DNA from: an uncultured Phascolarctobacterium sp.
GTDB taxonomy: Bacteria; Bacillota; Negativicutes; Acidaminococcales; Acidaminococcaceae
Direction of reading: 5' to 3'
DNA: 64,000 nt
Assembly: GCF_900770955.1 (NCBI RefSeq)
Contig: NZ_CAAGLX010000026.1
Coordinates: 1 to 64,000 of the forward strand
Both the position numbers and the translations under genes were made by a program. The notes under the pieces were generated by a model. That model worked only from the letters and a program-made list of their open reading frames with translations. It did not search any database and was not told the origin of the DNA. The stretch's first letter is position 1; each line of letters opens with the position of its first letter. Shown here piece after piece: positions 26,120 to 35,738 of the stretch.

Positions 26120-27444
26120 TGGCAAAGAATACCTTGGGATTAGTATTTTTCCCTGCGTTTGACTGGATGATCAGCCCCGGTCACCCCGAACGGCAGGAGC
26201 GCTTGTTATATACGCGCGACCAGCTGGAGGAGGAGGGCCTCTTTGACTGCGAGGAGATTAAGGAATATCGCCCGCGCTTGGCTGAAATCGAGGATTTGCA
26301 GCGTGCGCATGTAGGCGTGCCGTCGATTGCGCGTCTGATTACGCCGGCGCACCTGACCTCTGCAGGAGGCTGTTTGGTGGCGGCCGACGCCGTAATGCAG
26401 CGGGAGGTGCAGCGTGCCTTTGCACTCGTGCGTCCGCCGGGACACCATGCTATGCGTGTAGTACACGGAATCCGTGGTTTTTGTACTATTAATATTGAAG
26501 CAATAATGGTAGAATATTTACGTAGCAGGTATAATATCCGTAAAATTGCTGTTGTGGATACCGACGTGCATCACGGCGACGGCTCGCAGGATGTGTTCTA
26601 CCATGATCCCGATACGCTGTATATCTCCTTCCATCAGGACGGGCGCACCTTGTATCCGGGCACAGGCTTTCCTAATGAAGCAGGCAGCCCTGCGGCCTGG
26701 GGCACGAATATCAATCTGCCCTTGCTGCCGGGAACCGGTGATGAAGGACTGCACCGCCTGTACGATGGCTTAATCACGCATATACTGGAGGACTTTCAGC
26801 CGGAGCTGATTATCAACAGCGCCGGGCAGGATAACCATTTCAGCGACCCGCTGGCCTCGATGCAGGTGACTGCACAGGGCTATGCACGTCTGGCGGATAA
26901 GCTGCAGGCTGATATTGCGGTGCTGGAGGGTGGTTATTCGATTGAAAGTGCCCTGCCTTATGTCAACACCGGTATTATTCTGGCAATGGCAGGTATGGAC
27001 TACAGCAAGGTAGTAGAGCCTGACCTGCGCGGACTGCGACCGCAGGATGAGCGCTGCAATAAGCGCGTAGACCAGCTTATTGATGAGGTCGGCGACTTGT
27101 ACTTCAAGCGTGAGCTTACGCAAAAGGCTTTGCTGGCGAAGTGCGGTAATACCTGGCAGCGCAGCAAGCATATCTACTACGACGAGGACGGTATCCGCGA
27201 GGAGCAGGTGGAAAGCGTGCATTATTGCGAACGCAAGACCTGCCGCGGTTATTTTACCCTGCAGACGGCGGCCGAAGGGACGCGTTTTGGCGACCAAAGT
27301 GCTTTCATTACCTGCCTGACGCGCGAAATCTGCCCGCATTGCCGGCAAAAGGCCTACGATGCAGCGCTGGCAGAAAAGAAGCGCGGCCGCTGGCAGTATG
27401 TGCTGGTGCAGGATATTGCCACAGGCACAGTAGAAAATCTATAA
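26119..27444 (+). CDS. Histone-deacetylase-family amidohydrolase
   Basis: The 441-residue zinc amidohydrolase of the arginase/deacetylase superfamily shows HPERQERL, the catalytic His pair in RPPGHHAMR, the metal-binding DTDVHHGDG, a later Asp in SAGQDNHFSDP and EGGYS. Bacterial members deacetylate acetylpolyamines, acetoin-pathway proteins or other acetyl amides. The C-terminal 110 residues are extra: they hold Cys pairs (YCERKTC and ICPHC) that look like a zinc ribbon. Translation is coupled to the hydantoinase-like gene, which suggests a joint pathway on an N-acyl or cyclic amide compound, an inference only. Confidence 0.85.
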   Translation: MAKNTLGLVFFPAFDWMISPGHPERQERLLYTRDQLEEEGLFDCEEIKEYRPRLAEIEDLQRAHVGVPSIARLITPAHLTSAGGCLVAADAVMQREVQRAFALVRPPGHHAMRVVHGIRGFCTINIEAIMVEYLRSRYNIRKIAVVDTDVHHGDGSQDVFYHDPDTLYISFHQDGRTLYPGTGFPNEAGSPAAWGTNINLPLLPGTGDEGLHRLYDGLITHILEDFQPELIINSAGQDNHFSDPLASMQVTAQGYARLADKLQADIAVLEGGYSIESALPYVNTGIILAMAGMDYSKVVEPDLRGLRPQDERCNKRVDQLIDEVGDLYFKRELTQKALLAKCGNTWQRSKHIYYDEDGIREEQVESVHYCERKTCRGYFTLQTAAEGTRFGDQSAFITCLTREICPHCRQKAYDAALAEKKRGRWQYVLVQDIATGTVENL

Positions 27445-27504
27445 TGAGCATCGGGACGTAAAGCAATAAAATATGCGTCCCGAGCTGAGAATCGAGGTTA
27501 AATA

Positions 27505-28098
27505 ATGATTAATGAATTGGTTGTAGCTACCCATAATCAGGGCAAGGTGGAAGAGTTTAAGGTTTTGATGAAGGATTTGCCGATTGAAATTAAATATCTG
27601 GCAGATTTTGACGCAGTGGAAGCACCGGCGGAAACAGGCCGCACCTTTGCTGCCAATGCCCGCCAAAAGGCTACCTATTACGCAAAGAAGCTGGGCAAGC
27701 CCTGCATTGCCGATGATTCCGGTCTTGAGGTTCAGGCGCTGGACGGTGCTCCCGGTGTGCGCAGTGCGCGCTATGCCGGCGAAAAGGCCAGCGATGAGGA
27801 CAACAACAACCTGCTGCTGCACAATATGAAGTTTCAGGTTAAACGTACCTGCCGCTTCCGCTGTGCGCTGTGCGTAGCACAACCCGACGGCAAGGTGCTG
27901 AACGAGGTAGACGGCATTTGCGACGGTATGCTGCTGCATGAGCCCTTGGGCGAAAACGGCTTTGGCTATGACCCGCTGTTCTGGTCAACAGAGCTGCATA
28001 AGGGCATGGCAGAGGCTACCATGCAGGAGAAAAACAAAATCAGCCATCGCGGTAAGGCTATCCGTAAGCTTGTTGCTATCTGGAGCAAAAAGAAATGA
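27505..28098 (+). CDS. rdgB: XTP/dITP diphosphatase (non-canonical purine NTP pyrophosphatase)
   Basis: The 197-residue Ham1/RdgB enzyme removes ITP, dITP and XTP from the nucleotide pool. Motifs are VVATHNQGKVEEF at the N-terminus, DDSGLEVQALDGAPG in the middle and KISHRGKA near the end. Its ATGA overlap with the next gene couples it to a YfcE-type phosphodiesterase, a common Firmicute arrangement. Confidence 0.95.
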   Translation: MINELVVATHNQGKVEEFKVLMKDLPIEIKYLADFDAVEAPAETGRTFAANARQKATYYAKKLGKPCIADDSGLEVQALDGAPGVRSARYAGEKASDEDNNNLLLHNMKFQVKRTCRFRCALCVAQPDGKVLNEVDGICDGMLLHEPLGENGFGYDPLFWSTELHKGMAEATMQEKNKISHRGKAIRKLVAIWSKKK

Positions 28099-28574
28099 GA
28101 ATAGGCATTACAGGTGATACGCACGGCAGCGCGCAGGCTATTCGCCGCATTCTGCAGCAGACACCGCCTATCGAGCTGTGGCTGCATACAGGTGATTATG
28201 CGGCAGATGCCAACCGTCTGCATGATGCAACCGGCATCAAAACTGTGCGTGTGCGCGGCAACTGTGATTTGCTGGATGACGGCAGCCGTTTTGATGAGTA
28301 CCTGGAAATAGAGGGCTATAAAATCTGGCTGACGCACGGACACAGATATATAGAAAGAAATGTACAGGCTGACTTGGGCTATTGGGCCAAGCAGCTGGGG
28401 CAGGATATCGTGGTGTTCGGGCATACGCATGTGCCGATGGCCGAGTATTATGCGGAAACGCTGCTGGTGAACCCCGGCAGTCCGTCCCGCCCCCGCGGCG
28501 GCTCGGAGCCTTGCTTTGCGGTGCTTACACTGCAGGCGGGGCAGACGCCGCAGGTGGAATTCTTCAAAGTCTGA
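28095..28574 (+). CDS. YfcE/MJ0936-family metallophosphoesterase
   Basis: The 159-residue protein has the calcineurin-like phosphoesterase motifs in order: GDTHG at the N-terminus, HTGDYA, VRGNCD, THGHR and FGHTHVP. YfcE and MJ0936 hydrolyse phosphodiesters with Mn or Ni; the cellular substrate is not known. It overlaps rdgB by four bases. Confidence 0.92.
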   Translation: MRIGITGDTHGSAQAIRRILQQTPPIELWLHTGDYAADANRLHDATGIKTVRVRGNCDLLDDGSRFDEYLEIEGYKIWLTHGHRYIERNVQADLGYWAKQLGQDIVVFGHTHVPMAEYYAETLLVNPGSPSRPRGGSEPCFAVLTLQAGQTPQVEFFKV

Positions 28575-28655
28575 TTCCTGGTTCTGAATTTTTTCGTAGC
28601 AAGCAAAAATCTTTTGACAATTCCTCAAAATGATGTAGATTACACAGAAAATATC

Positions 28656-28684
28656 TTGCAAAACAGGGTAGTTTAATATACAAT
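28656..28684 (+). promoter_or_regulatory. Probable promoter of malic enzyme gene
   Basis: TTGCAA (28656-28661) and TACAAT (28679-28684) are 17 bases apart, about 70 bases before the ATG. Confidence 0.5.
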
Positions 28685-28761
28685 AAGTGTATACTATTTA
28701 TCGGACGGAGCTAATGATTTTTTAGACAGCTTACGTCGGGAAATCTTGGGAGGAAAAAAAG

Positions 28762-29994
28762 ATGACAATGACTCTGCGTGAAGAAGCTCTTAAATTACAT
28801 ATGGACAATAACGGCAAAATTGCTGTAGTAAGCAAGGTGCCTATTGCAACCCGTCATGATCTGGCTATTGCCTATACCCCGGGTGTAGCTGAACCCTGTA
28901 AGGATATCAAGGAGGACAAAAACCTCTCCTTCGAATATACCTGCCGCGGTAACATGGTTGCTATTATTACTGACGGTACCCGCGTACTCGGTCTGGGCGA
29001 CATTGGCCCCGAGGCTGCTATGCCGGTAATGGAAGGCAAGGCTGCACTGTTCAAAACCTTCGGTGATGTTGACGCTGTGCCTGTTTGCCTCGATACCAAG
29101 GATCCGGACGAATTCATCCGCACCGTTAAGCTGCTGCAGCCTAACTATGCAGGCGTTAACCTGGAGGATATTTCCTCTCCCAAATGCTATGAAATCGAAG
29201 ATAAGCTGAAAGAAATCTGCGATATTCCTGTATTCCACGATGACCAGCATGGTACCGCTATTGCCTGCCTGTCTGCTGTACTGGGTGCACTGCGCTTTGT
29301 TAAGAAAGATATTGCTACCGCTAAATTCGTTGTCAACGGCTGCGGTGCTGCCGGCAGTGCTATCGGCCGTCTGCTGGTAAACATGGGCGCACAAAATGTA
29401 ATCATGGTTGACCGCTTCGGCGCTCTGTATGAAGGCATCGACGCTAAGCTGGACCGCATTCAGAGCTATCTGGCTACCGTAACCAATAAAGAACATAAGC
29501 AGGGTACTCTTGCTGATGTTGCCAAGGGTGCGGACGTTATGATCGGTGCTTCCGCTCCGAACGTATTTACTAAAGAAATTATGCAGAGCATGGCTGATAA
29601 GGCTATTGTTTTTGCTCTGGCTAACCCTGTTCCGGAAACCAGCTATGATGCTGCTAAGGAAGCAGGCGTTGCAGTTGTCGGCACCGGCCGCAGCGACAGA
29701 CCGAACCAGGTTAACAACGTAACCGTATTCCCGGGCGTATTCCGCGGTGCTATTGATGTACGCGCACGTGCTATTACCGAGGACATGAAGGTTGCCGCTG
29801 TTTATGCTATTGCAGATTTGATTGACGAAAAAGACCTGCGTGAGGACTATGTAGTACCTGACGCTTTTGACCCGCGTGTTGCTCCTGCGGTTGCTGCCGC
29901 TGTAGCTAAGGTTGCGATTGAAAAGGGCCTGGCACGCAAAATTGTAGATCCTGAGGTTGTAAGAGCCAATACTGCTAAACGCATCGGCCGTTAA
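28762..29994 (+). CDS. NAD(P)-dependent malic enzyme
   Basis: The 410-residue protein is the short bacterial malic enzyme that decarboxylates malate to pyruvate. It shows the N-terminal malic domain ([21 protein letters not shown]) and the NAD-binding domain ([12 protein letters not shown]). It lacks the phosphotransacetylase-like extension of long forms. It is followed after 58 bases by the two fumarase subunits, a logical fumarate-malate-pyruvate module. The cofactor choice cannot be set by eye. Confidence 0.95.
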   Translation: MTMTLREEALKLHMDNNGKIAVVSKVPIATRHDLAIAYTPGVAEPCKDIKEDKNLSFEYTCRGNMVAIITDGTRVLGLGDIGPEAAMPVMEGKAALFKTFGDVDAVPVCLDTKDPDEFIRTVKLLQPNYAGVNLEDISSPKCYEIEDKLKEICDIPVFHDDQHGTAIACLSAVLGALRFVKKDIATAKFVVNGCGAAGSAIGRLLVNMGAQNVIMVDRFGALYEGIDAKLDRIQSYLATVTNKEHKQGTLADVAKGADVMIGASAPNVFTKEIMQSMADKAIVFALANPVPETSYDAAKEAGVAVVGTGRSDRPNQVNNVTVFPGVFRGAIDVRARAITEDMKVAAVYAIADLIDEKDLREDYVVPDAFDPRVAPAVAAAVAKVAIEKGLARKIVDPEVVRANTAKRIGR

Positions 29995-30052
29995 GCCGCA
30001 GTATACAAATATTATTCTCACAATGACAATGTGAGCTTAGGAGGATGAAAAC

Positions 30053-30898
30053 ATGAGAGAAATAAAGGTTAGTGAAGTCACTGATGTTATTGCCAAGCTG
30101 TGCATGGATTCCTGCTACTATCTCCCGCAGGAGATGATGGACAAGATCAGAAATGCCGCTGTTGAAGAAGAATCTCCTTTGGGCAGGGAAATCCTTGCTA
30201 CCTTGATTGAGAACTTCGAGCTCGCTAAGAAAAAAGCTGTTCCTCTGTGTCAGGATACCGGTCTGACCGTAGTATTCCTGGAAATCGGCCAGGAAGTGCA
30301 TTTCGTTGACGGCGATTTGTATACTGCCATTCATACAGGCGTAGCAAAGGGCTACACTGAAGGCTATCTGCGTAAATCCTCTGTAGGCGACCCGGTATTT
30401 GATCGTAAAAATTCCGGTGATAATACTCCGGCAATCATCCACACCAAGATTGTTCCCGGTGAAAAGGTTAAAATTATCGTTTGCCCCAAAGGCTGCGGCA
30501 GCGAAAACATGGGCGCTTTGAAGATGCTGAAGCCGGCAGACGGTGTTGAAGGCATCAAAAAATTCGTTGTTGATACCGTGCGTGCCGCAGGCCCGAACCC
30601 CTGCCCGCCGATTACCGTCGGCGTAGGCATCGGCGGCAACATGGAGCGCGCCGCTATTCTGGCTAAATACGCGCTGACCCGTACCGTAGGCGAGCACAAT
30701 AAGGATGAGCGCTATGCGGCACTGGAGGACGAGCTGCTGGAGCTGGTAAACAAAACCGGCGTCGGTCCTTCCGGCTTAGGCGGCAGCACTACCGCTCTGG
30801 CTGTAAATGTTGAATTTACCCATACCCATATCGGTGGTATGCCCTGCGCTGTAAACCTGAATTGCCACCAGGCACGCAAGGCTGAAGCAGAAATTTAA
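30053..30898 (+). CDS. Fumarate hydratase class I, alpha subunit
   Basis: The 281-residue protein is the 4Fe-4S-binding alpha part of two-subunit class I fumarase (also the TtdA tartrate dehydratase fold). Three conserved Cys are seen in PLCQDTG, CPKGCGSENM and near GGMPCAVNLNCH. Class I enzymes are oxygen-sensitive, fitting an anaerobe. Its position between malic enzyme and the beta subunit supports fumarase rather than tartrate dehydratase. Confidence 0.93.
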   Translation: MREIKVSEVTDVIAKLCMDSCYYLPQEMMDKIRNAAVEEESPLGREILATLIENFELAKKKAVPLCQDTGLTVVFLEIGQEVHFVDGDLYTAIHTGVAKGYTEGYLRKSSVGDPVFDRKNSGDNTPAIIHTKIVPGEKVKIIVCPKGCGSENMGALKMLKPADGVEGIKKFVVDTVRAAGPNPCPPITVGVGIGGNMERAAILAKYALTRTVGEHNKDERYAALEDELLELVNKTGVGPSGLGGSTTALAVNVEFTHTHIGGMPCAVNLNCHQARKAEAEI

Positions 30899-30913
30899 AG
30901 GAGGCGCCTGAAG

Positions 30914-31480
30914 ATGAGTGAAGAAGCTGTAATCAAATATATTAATGCTCCGCTGACCGAAGAAACTGTCAAAGACCTGCATGCAGGCGACGTTGTACGC
31001 ATCAGCGGTTATATCTACACTGCACGCGACGCTGCTCACAAGCGTTTGTATGAAGCGCTGGAGCGCGGCGAAAAGCTGCCTTTGGACCTGACCAATAATG
31101 TTATTTATTACGTTGGTCCTACTCCTGCCAAACCGGGCGAGGTTGTCGGCAGTGCCGGCCCCACCACCAGCGGCCGTATGGACAAATACACCCCGACCAT
31201 GATCGAGCAGGGCATGCGCGGCATGATCGGCAAAGGCCTGCGCAGCCAGGAGGTTATTGATGCCTGCGTGAAGCATGGCGCTGTTTATTTCGTTGCTGTA
31301 GGCGGTGCTGCTGCTGTAATCACCCAATCCATCAAGAGCGAAACCATGATTGCTTACGAGGACCTGGGACCGGAAGCTATCCGCAGATACGAGGTTAAGG
31401 ATTTCCCGGCTATCGTCTGCATCGACAGCGAGGGTAATGACTTCTATAAAGTTGGTATTGCTAAGTACAGAAAAGAGTAA
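30914..31480 (+). CDS. Fumarate hydratase class I, beta subunit
   Basis: The 188-residue protein is the beta (C-terminal) part of class I fumarase. SGYIYTARDAAHKR and GPTTSGRMD are family signatures for substrate binding. It follows the alpha gene by 15 bases with an AAAGGAGG site and is closed by a terminator. Confidence 0.93.
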   Translation: MSEEAVIKYINAPLTEETVKDLHAGDVVRISGYIYTARDAAHKRLYEALERGEKLPLDLTNNVIYYVGPTPAKPGEVVGSAGPTTSGRMDKYTPTMIEQGMRGMIGKGLRSQEVIDACVKHGAVYFVAVGGAAAVITQSIKSETMIAYEDLGPEAIRRYEVKDFPAIVCIDSEGNDFYKVGIAKYRKE

Positions 31481-31492
31481 CATTGTTAACAG

Positions 31493-31528
31493 ATTAAGGG
31501 CAGGATTTTCTGCCCTTAATTTTTTTTG
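31493..31528 (+). terminator. Rho-independent terminator after fumarase
   Basis: ATTAAGGGCAG / CTGCCCTTAAT stem followed by eight T. Confidence 0.9.
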
Positions 31529-31584
31529 CGATTAATGTTGACAAAGACACTAGGATAATATATTATTACTCACATCTTAATAAC

Positions 31585-31723
31585 ACGCTCTTATCAAGAG
31601 TGGCGGAGGGAACAGGCCCGATGATGCCCGGCAACCAGACGAAGGTTATGGTGCTACATCCTGCAAGTGTAATCTTGAAAGATGAGAGGAAGACCGGCTC
31701 CTTCCTCAGAAGGAGTTTTTTTC
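31585..31723 (+). promoter_or_regulatory. SAM-I (S-box) riboswitch with terminator
   Basis: The P1 strands CTCTTATCAAGAG (31588-31600) and the closing GATGAGAGG are present, and the conserved core GGCGGAGGGA, GCCCGATGATGCCCGGCAACC (split over 31613-31636) and ATGGTGCTACATCCTGC matches the S-box class. It is followed by the expression-platform hairpin CTCCTT / AAGGAG with a T run to 31723. S-adenosylmethionine binding should switch off the MetQ gene that follows. Confidence 0.95.
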
Positions 31724-31775
31724 TTAGGCGGATGTTTTGCAAGACGTGTTAAATAAAGAAAGGGAGTAAGAAAAG

Positions 31776-32597
31776 ATGAAAAAATTATTAGTTGCATTAC
31801 TGGCATTAGTAAGCCTGGCAGTTGTTGCTGCAGGCTGCGGCGGCGGAGACAAAAAAGCAGACAACGGTGCTGACAAAAAGGTTACCTTGAAGGTTGGTGC
31901 TACCGCTGTACCGCACGCAGAAATCCTGAACCAGATTAAAGGCACCCTGGCTAAAGAGGGCGTAGACCTGCAGATTATCGAATTCAGCGATTATGTTAAA
32001 CCGAACCTGGCTTTGAACGATAAGGAGCTGGATGCCAACTTCTTCCAGCATGAGCCTTATCTGGATACCTTCGTTTCCGAGCGCAAGATGAATCTTGTAT
32101 CCGCAGGCAAGGTGCATATTGAGCCGATGGGCATTTATTCCAAGAAAATCAAATCTCTGAATGATATCCCCGAAGGCGCTAAAATTGCTATTCCGAACGA
32201 CCCGTCCAACGGCGGACGTGCGCTGGCTCTGCTGCAAAGCGCTAAGCTGCTGAAGCTGAAGGATGGCGTTGGCGTTAAGGCTACCGTAGGCGATATCGTT
32301 GGCAACGACAAGAAGCTGAAGATTGTGGAAATCGAAGCTGCTCTGCTGCCGCGTTCCATGGATGATACCGATTTGTCCGTTATCAACTCCAACTTCGCTA
32401 TGGAAGCTAAGCTGAACCCGGTTAAGGATTCTCTGTTCACCGAACCGAAGGAATCTCCGTATGCTAACATCGTTGCTGTCCGCAAGGGCGACGAAAACCG
32501 TCCGGAAATCCAGAAGCTGATGAATGCTCTGCGTTCTCCCGAGGTTAAGAAGTTCATCGAGGATAAATACAAAGGCGCTGTTGTAGCAGCGTTCTAA
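31776..32597 (+). CDS. metQ: D-methionine-binding lipoprotein MetQ (NlpA family)
   Basis: The 273-residue lipoprotein has a signal peptide with lipobox VAAGC and the NlpA-family fold; motifs include LKVGATAVPHAEIL and NFFQHEPYLD. It binds methionine for the MetNI ABC importer. The S-box riboswitch directly upstream supports a methionine role. No metN or metI follows; the next gene is an unrelated ATPase-nuclease protein and a terminator closes this gene alone. The permease must lie elsewhere. Confidence 0.93.
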   Translation: MKKLLVALLALVSLAVVAAGCGGGDKKADNGADKKVTLKVGATAVPHAEILNQIKGTLAKEGVDLQIIEFSDYVKPNLALNDKELDANFFQHEPYLDTFVSERKMNLVSAGKVHIEPMGIYSKKIKSLNDIPEGAKIAIPNDPSNGGRALALLQSAKLLKLKDGVGVKATVGDIVGNDKKLKIVEIEAALLPRSMDDTDLSVINSNFAMEAKLNPVKDSLFTEPKESPYANIVAVRKGDENRPEIQKLMNALRSPEVKKFIEDKYKGAVVAAF

Positions 32598-32610
32598 GCA
32601 AAGCAAAACT

Positions 32611-32643
32611 GCTGTCGCATGTCAAAGTGCGACAGCTTTTTTA
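32611..32643 (+). terminator. Rho-independent terminator after metQ
   Basis: GCTGTCGCA / TGCGACAGC stem with a T run. Confidence 0.9.
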
Positions 32644-32749
32644 TATAGCAAAATTTTGTTGCCGATGCAGGTGTAATAATGATACAATTATAAAAAAGAC
32701 GGGATGCGTGTAGAACGGTTTACTGCTGTGGAAAGGGGGAGCTTAGCAT

Positions 32750-34453
32750 ATGACAGAATCCTTGAAACTGCCTGTGGGAATAGAAGATTTTGCGGAAATT
32801 CGTCAGGCGGGCTTTTATTATGTTGATAAAACAAAATTCATTGAACAGCTGCTGGATGGCTGGGGCAAGGTTAATTTGTTTACAAGACCGCGGCGCTTCG
32901 GCAAGACGCTGAATATGAGTATGCTGCGCTATTTCTTTGAGATAGGAGCAGATGTTTCGTTGTTTGACGGCCTGCAGATTGCAAAAAACAAGAAACTGTG
33001 CGAGGAGTATCAGGGAAAATATCCGGTAATCTTTCTTTCCTTTAAGAATGTAGAAGGACTTACCTTTGCCGATGCGCAGTATCGTTTGGCTGAGCTGCTT
33101 GCCGGAGAAGCGGAGCGCTTTGCTTTTTTGGCGCAGAGCGATAAGCTGACGGAAAATGAGCGAAGCTTATATTGCGGATTGACGGCGGTGCGCGAGGGAC
33201 GTTATGCGCTGGCAGGCGAAGTTCTTGTTTCTGCCTTGCAGCTTTTATCGAAGCTTTTATCTAAGTATTACGGACAAAAAACGATTATTTTGCTTGATGA
33301 GTACGATGTGCCTTTGGATAAGGCTTTTCAGAATGGCTATTATAAGGAAATGGTGTCACTTATACGCGGTATGCTCGGCCAGGCCTTAAAGACTAACGAG
33401 TTTCTGCAGTTTGCTGTGTTGACAGGCTGCCTGCGTGTTTCTAAAGAAAGCATTTTTACCGGCCTAAATAATTTTAAGGTGCTTTCGATTACCGATAACC
33501 GTTTTGATGAGCAGTTTGGCTTTACGGATGCTGAGGTGGAGCAGCTTTTGGCGGCTTATAATCTTACAGACCATCTTGAGGAAACCAAGGCGTGGTATGA
33601 CGGCTACCGCTTTGGTGATGCTGATGTTTATTGTCCGTGGGATGTTATAAACCATGTTGATGTGCTCCGCAGCAATCCGTCGGCAAAACCACAGGCTTAT
33701 TGGATAAATACCAGTGGCAATGCTTTGGTGAAGCTCTTCATAGAGATGGCCGATAAATCGACGCGTGATGAGCTGGAGCGTCTGGTTGCAGGCGAGGCTA
33801 TAGAAAAGCATATCCGCTTGGAACTGACCTATGATGAAATAGACAGCAGCATAGATAATCTTTGGAGCGTACTTTTTACAACCGGTTATCTTACGCAGAA
33901 GGGTGTGGCAGAGGATGGCGCGTTTAAGCTGGTGATTCCTAATCAGGAGATTCGCGAGGTGTACAAGCTGCAGATTCAGGAATGGTTTAAAAAGAAGGTT
34001 TTTGCCGACTCTGAGCAGCTGCAGAGCTTTTGGCAGGCTTTCGCCATGGGTGACAGCGAGGCGGTAGAGCTGTTTTTGAACAGGACTCTCAGCAATTCCA
34101 TCAGCGTTTTTGATGCTAAGGGCAGGGATGAGGAAAGAGAAAATTACTATCACATGCTTTTGGTAGGCTTGCTGGCAGGAAAGGCAGACTGGCTGGTGCG
34201 CTCTAATGTGGAAGCGGGCGAGGGCTTTGCGGATATTATTGTTGAAACAGATGATTTGGATGATGGCGTAATCGTAGAGCTGAAGTATGCGCAGACGATG
34301 ACGGCTATGGAGAAGAGCTGTGCGAAGGCGTTGGCGCAGATTCGCGCAAAACGCTACGCAGAGTATCTGCATAATAATGGCAGAGAAAAAGTTTTGCTTT
34401 ACGGCATAGCCTTCTGCAAGAAAAGATGCAGGGTTGTGGCAGAAAAGCTGTAG
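32750..34453 (+). CDS. AAA-ATPase-like protein with PD-(D/E)XK nuclease domain
   Basis: The 567-residue protein has the N-terminal AAA-ATPase-like domain of the PF09820 type (GIEDFAEIR, YYVDKTKFI, and the nucleotide loop RPRRFGKTL) and a C-terminal PD-(D/E)XK nuclease-like domain with GFADIIVET and VIVELKYA. Many copies of this family occur in gut Firmicutes and Bacteroidetes genomes; the role is unknown and a mobile or defence function has been suggested. It stands alone with a strong terminator behind it. Confidence 0.85.
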   Translation: MTESLKLPVGIEDFAEIRQAGFYYVDKTKFIEQLLDGWGKVNLFTRPRRFGKTLNMSMLRYFFEIGADVSLFDGLQIAKNKKLCEEYQGKYPVIFLSFKNVEGLTFADAQYRLAELLAGEAERFAFLAQSDKLTENERSLYCGLTAVREGRYALAGEVLVSALQLLSKLLSKYYGQKTIILLDEYDVPLDKAFQNGYYKEMVSLIRGMLGQALKTNEFLQFAVLTGCLRVSKESIFTGLNNFKVLSITDNRFDEQFGFTDAEVEQLLAAYNLTDHLEETKAWYDGYRFGDADVYCPWDVINHVDVLRSNPSAKPQAYWINTSGNALVKLFIEMADKSTRDELERLVAGEAIEKHIRLELTYDEIDSSIDNLWSVLFTTGYLTQKGVAEDGAFKLVIPNQEIREVYKLQIQEWFKKKVFADSEQLQSFWQAFAMGDSEAVELFLNRTLSNSISVFDAKGRDEERENYYHMLLVGLLAGKADWLVRSNVEAGEGFADIIVETDDLDDGVIVELKYAQTMTAMEKSCAKALAQIRAKRYAEYLHNNGREKVLLYGIAFCKKRCRVVAEKL

Positions 34454-34460
34454 ATAGCTT

Positions 34461-34509
34461 GCAGGCTTGTGGCTTTACCTGATGGTAAGGCTATGGGCCT
34501 GCTTTTTTT
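34461..34509 (+). terminator. Rho-independent terminator
   Basis: The long imperfect stem from GCAGGC to GCCTGC encloses CTTTACC / GGTAAGG, and seven T follow. Confidence 0.85.
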
Positions 34510-34569
34510 GACGTACCTGTCATAAAAAATTGCTATACTTAAATTATCTTATATGAGGTTGGTGTTAGC

Positions 34570-34653
34570 ATGGATTTGCGTTATTTTGCAATGGTGTGTT
34601 CGGAAAGAATTTTTACAAAAGCGGCCAACAGGCTGCACATAAGAAGGCGGTAA
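34570..34653 (+). pseudogene. LysR-family regulator stub
   Basis: ATG 34570 opens MDLRYFAMVCSERIFTKAAN and then RLHI, the classic start of a LysR helix-turn-helix, but it runs into RRR and a stop after 27 codons. The rest of the regulator is gone. Its upstream TGCTATACTTAAA sequence recurs in front of 35739 and 36882. Confidence 0.75.
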
Positions 34654-34850
34654 ATATACAGCACTCGTAATAAATTATTGTTAAAAATATATAACAGCTA
34701 AATAATGATGATAATAAAGTATATTATTTAATTAACCGTGTAGATTGACACTAAAAAAACCGGCATGATAGAATTGGAATAGCGGTAATGCAAGCTGTTA
34801 ATAACAAAATGCAGCCCAAACAAAAAACGCATAACAAAGGAGGATTTTTT

Positions 34851-35390
34851 ATGATGCCCGTTAACCCTGAAGCCATTGGTATTTTTGGCCTCATTGCTAC
34901 GGTGGTGTGTTTTGGACTGGAGCAAATCGGTGTCGGTATTGATGAGAATACAGATCATACTAAGCTGACACGCACATTGGCTCATATTGCAATTATTTTT
35001 GGTGGCACAACGCAAATTTTTACATCAGTTTTTATGTATATGTTCAGTGCTGCCGGCAGTCACAGCACTTATCTGGGAACAGTGTTCGGCTTTTTTGGGC
35101 TGTTCTGGATTCTTGTTGGTTTGTTTTTTCTTAATGGCGGCGACAAAAAAGTTATGGCACACTTTTTTGCCTGCGGATTGCTGCTTTGTATAATTTTTAC
35201 CGTCAGAGCATTTAAGGATGGCTTGATTTGGCCGCTGGGTATAGATCTTGCTGTGATTGATTTACTGCTTTTTGTGCTGGTCTTTGCTTGGTATACCGGC
35301 AAGCCTTGGCTGACGAAGCTTGCAGGCTGGTGTAATTTGGCAATAGGCTTTATTTCGTTGTTTTTGCTGCTGCCGCAGCTGCTTAAGTAG
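34851..35390 (+). CDS. GPR1/FUN34/YaaH (AceTr)-type membrane protein
   Basis: The 179-residue protein has about six hydrophobic segments. NPEAIGIFGLI near the N-terminus resembles the NPAPLGLxgF motif of acetate/succinate transporters of the YaaH/SatP family, and the length fits. Acetate or succinate transport is therefore possible, but other motifs are weak. I chose ATG 34851 because AAAGGAGG lies seven bases before it. No partner gene is seen. Confidence 0.6.
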   Translation: MMPVNPEAIGIFGLIATVVCFGLEQIGVGIDENTDHTKLTRTLAHIAIIFGGTTQIFTSVFMYMFSAAGSHSTYLGTVFGFFGLFWILVGLFFLNGGDKKVMAHFFACGLLLCIIFTVRAFKDGLIWPLGIDLAVIDLLLFVLVFAWYTGKPWLTKLAGWCNLAIGFISLFLLLPQLLK

Positions 35391-35493
35391 ATATTTACAG
35401 CGTGTTGAGTAAAAAAATATTTTGCAACGGAAAAACGGCAGAAATATGATTCTGTTTTGTAGGTCGACCGGGTTTGTGTTGCTGGATTTTAAT

Positions 35494-35523
35494 GGCCGGA
35501 GCGTATTGCTTCGGCCGTTTTTG
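35494..35523 (+). terminator. Rho-independent terminator
   Basis: GGCCGGAGC / GCTTCGGCC stem plus GTTTTT, about 100 bases after the YaaH-like gene. I see nothing else in the 35391-35738 gap apart from the promoter near its end. Confidence 0.8.
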
Positions 35524-35696
35524 CGTCCTATTAATAGGCCAACGGACCTGCGACGTCTGTAGCTTGTTATGCATGTAATGAGTTCTGCTCAAGGGTTGCG
35601 CCGGTAGCTGTTGAAATGCCGATGTAGCACTTGTCATGATTGTTTTTTAAAAGCGCAGGCAAAGAGCAGAGCTGTTTTCTGTGCATCCGCCTGCAA

Positions 35697-35725
35697 AATA
35701 TGCTATACTTAAAGTATCTTATATG
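35697..35725 (+). promoter_or_regulatory. Recurrent extended -10 promoter motif
   Basis: TGCTATACTTAAA-(n)-TATCTTATATGAGG here also occurs, with small changes, near 34530 (before the LysR stub); the TGCTATACTTAAA part recurs near 36837 (before the methyltransferase). TGCTATACT fits an extended -10 element. Confidence 0.5.
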
Positions 35726-35738
35726 AGGAGATGGTACA

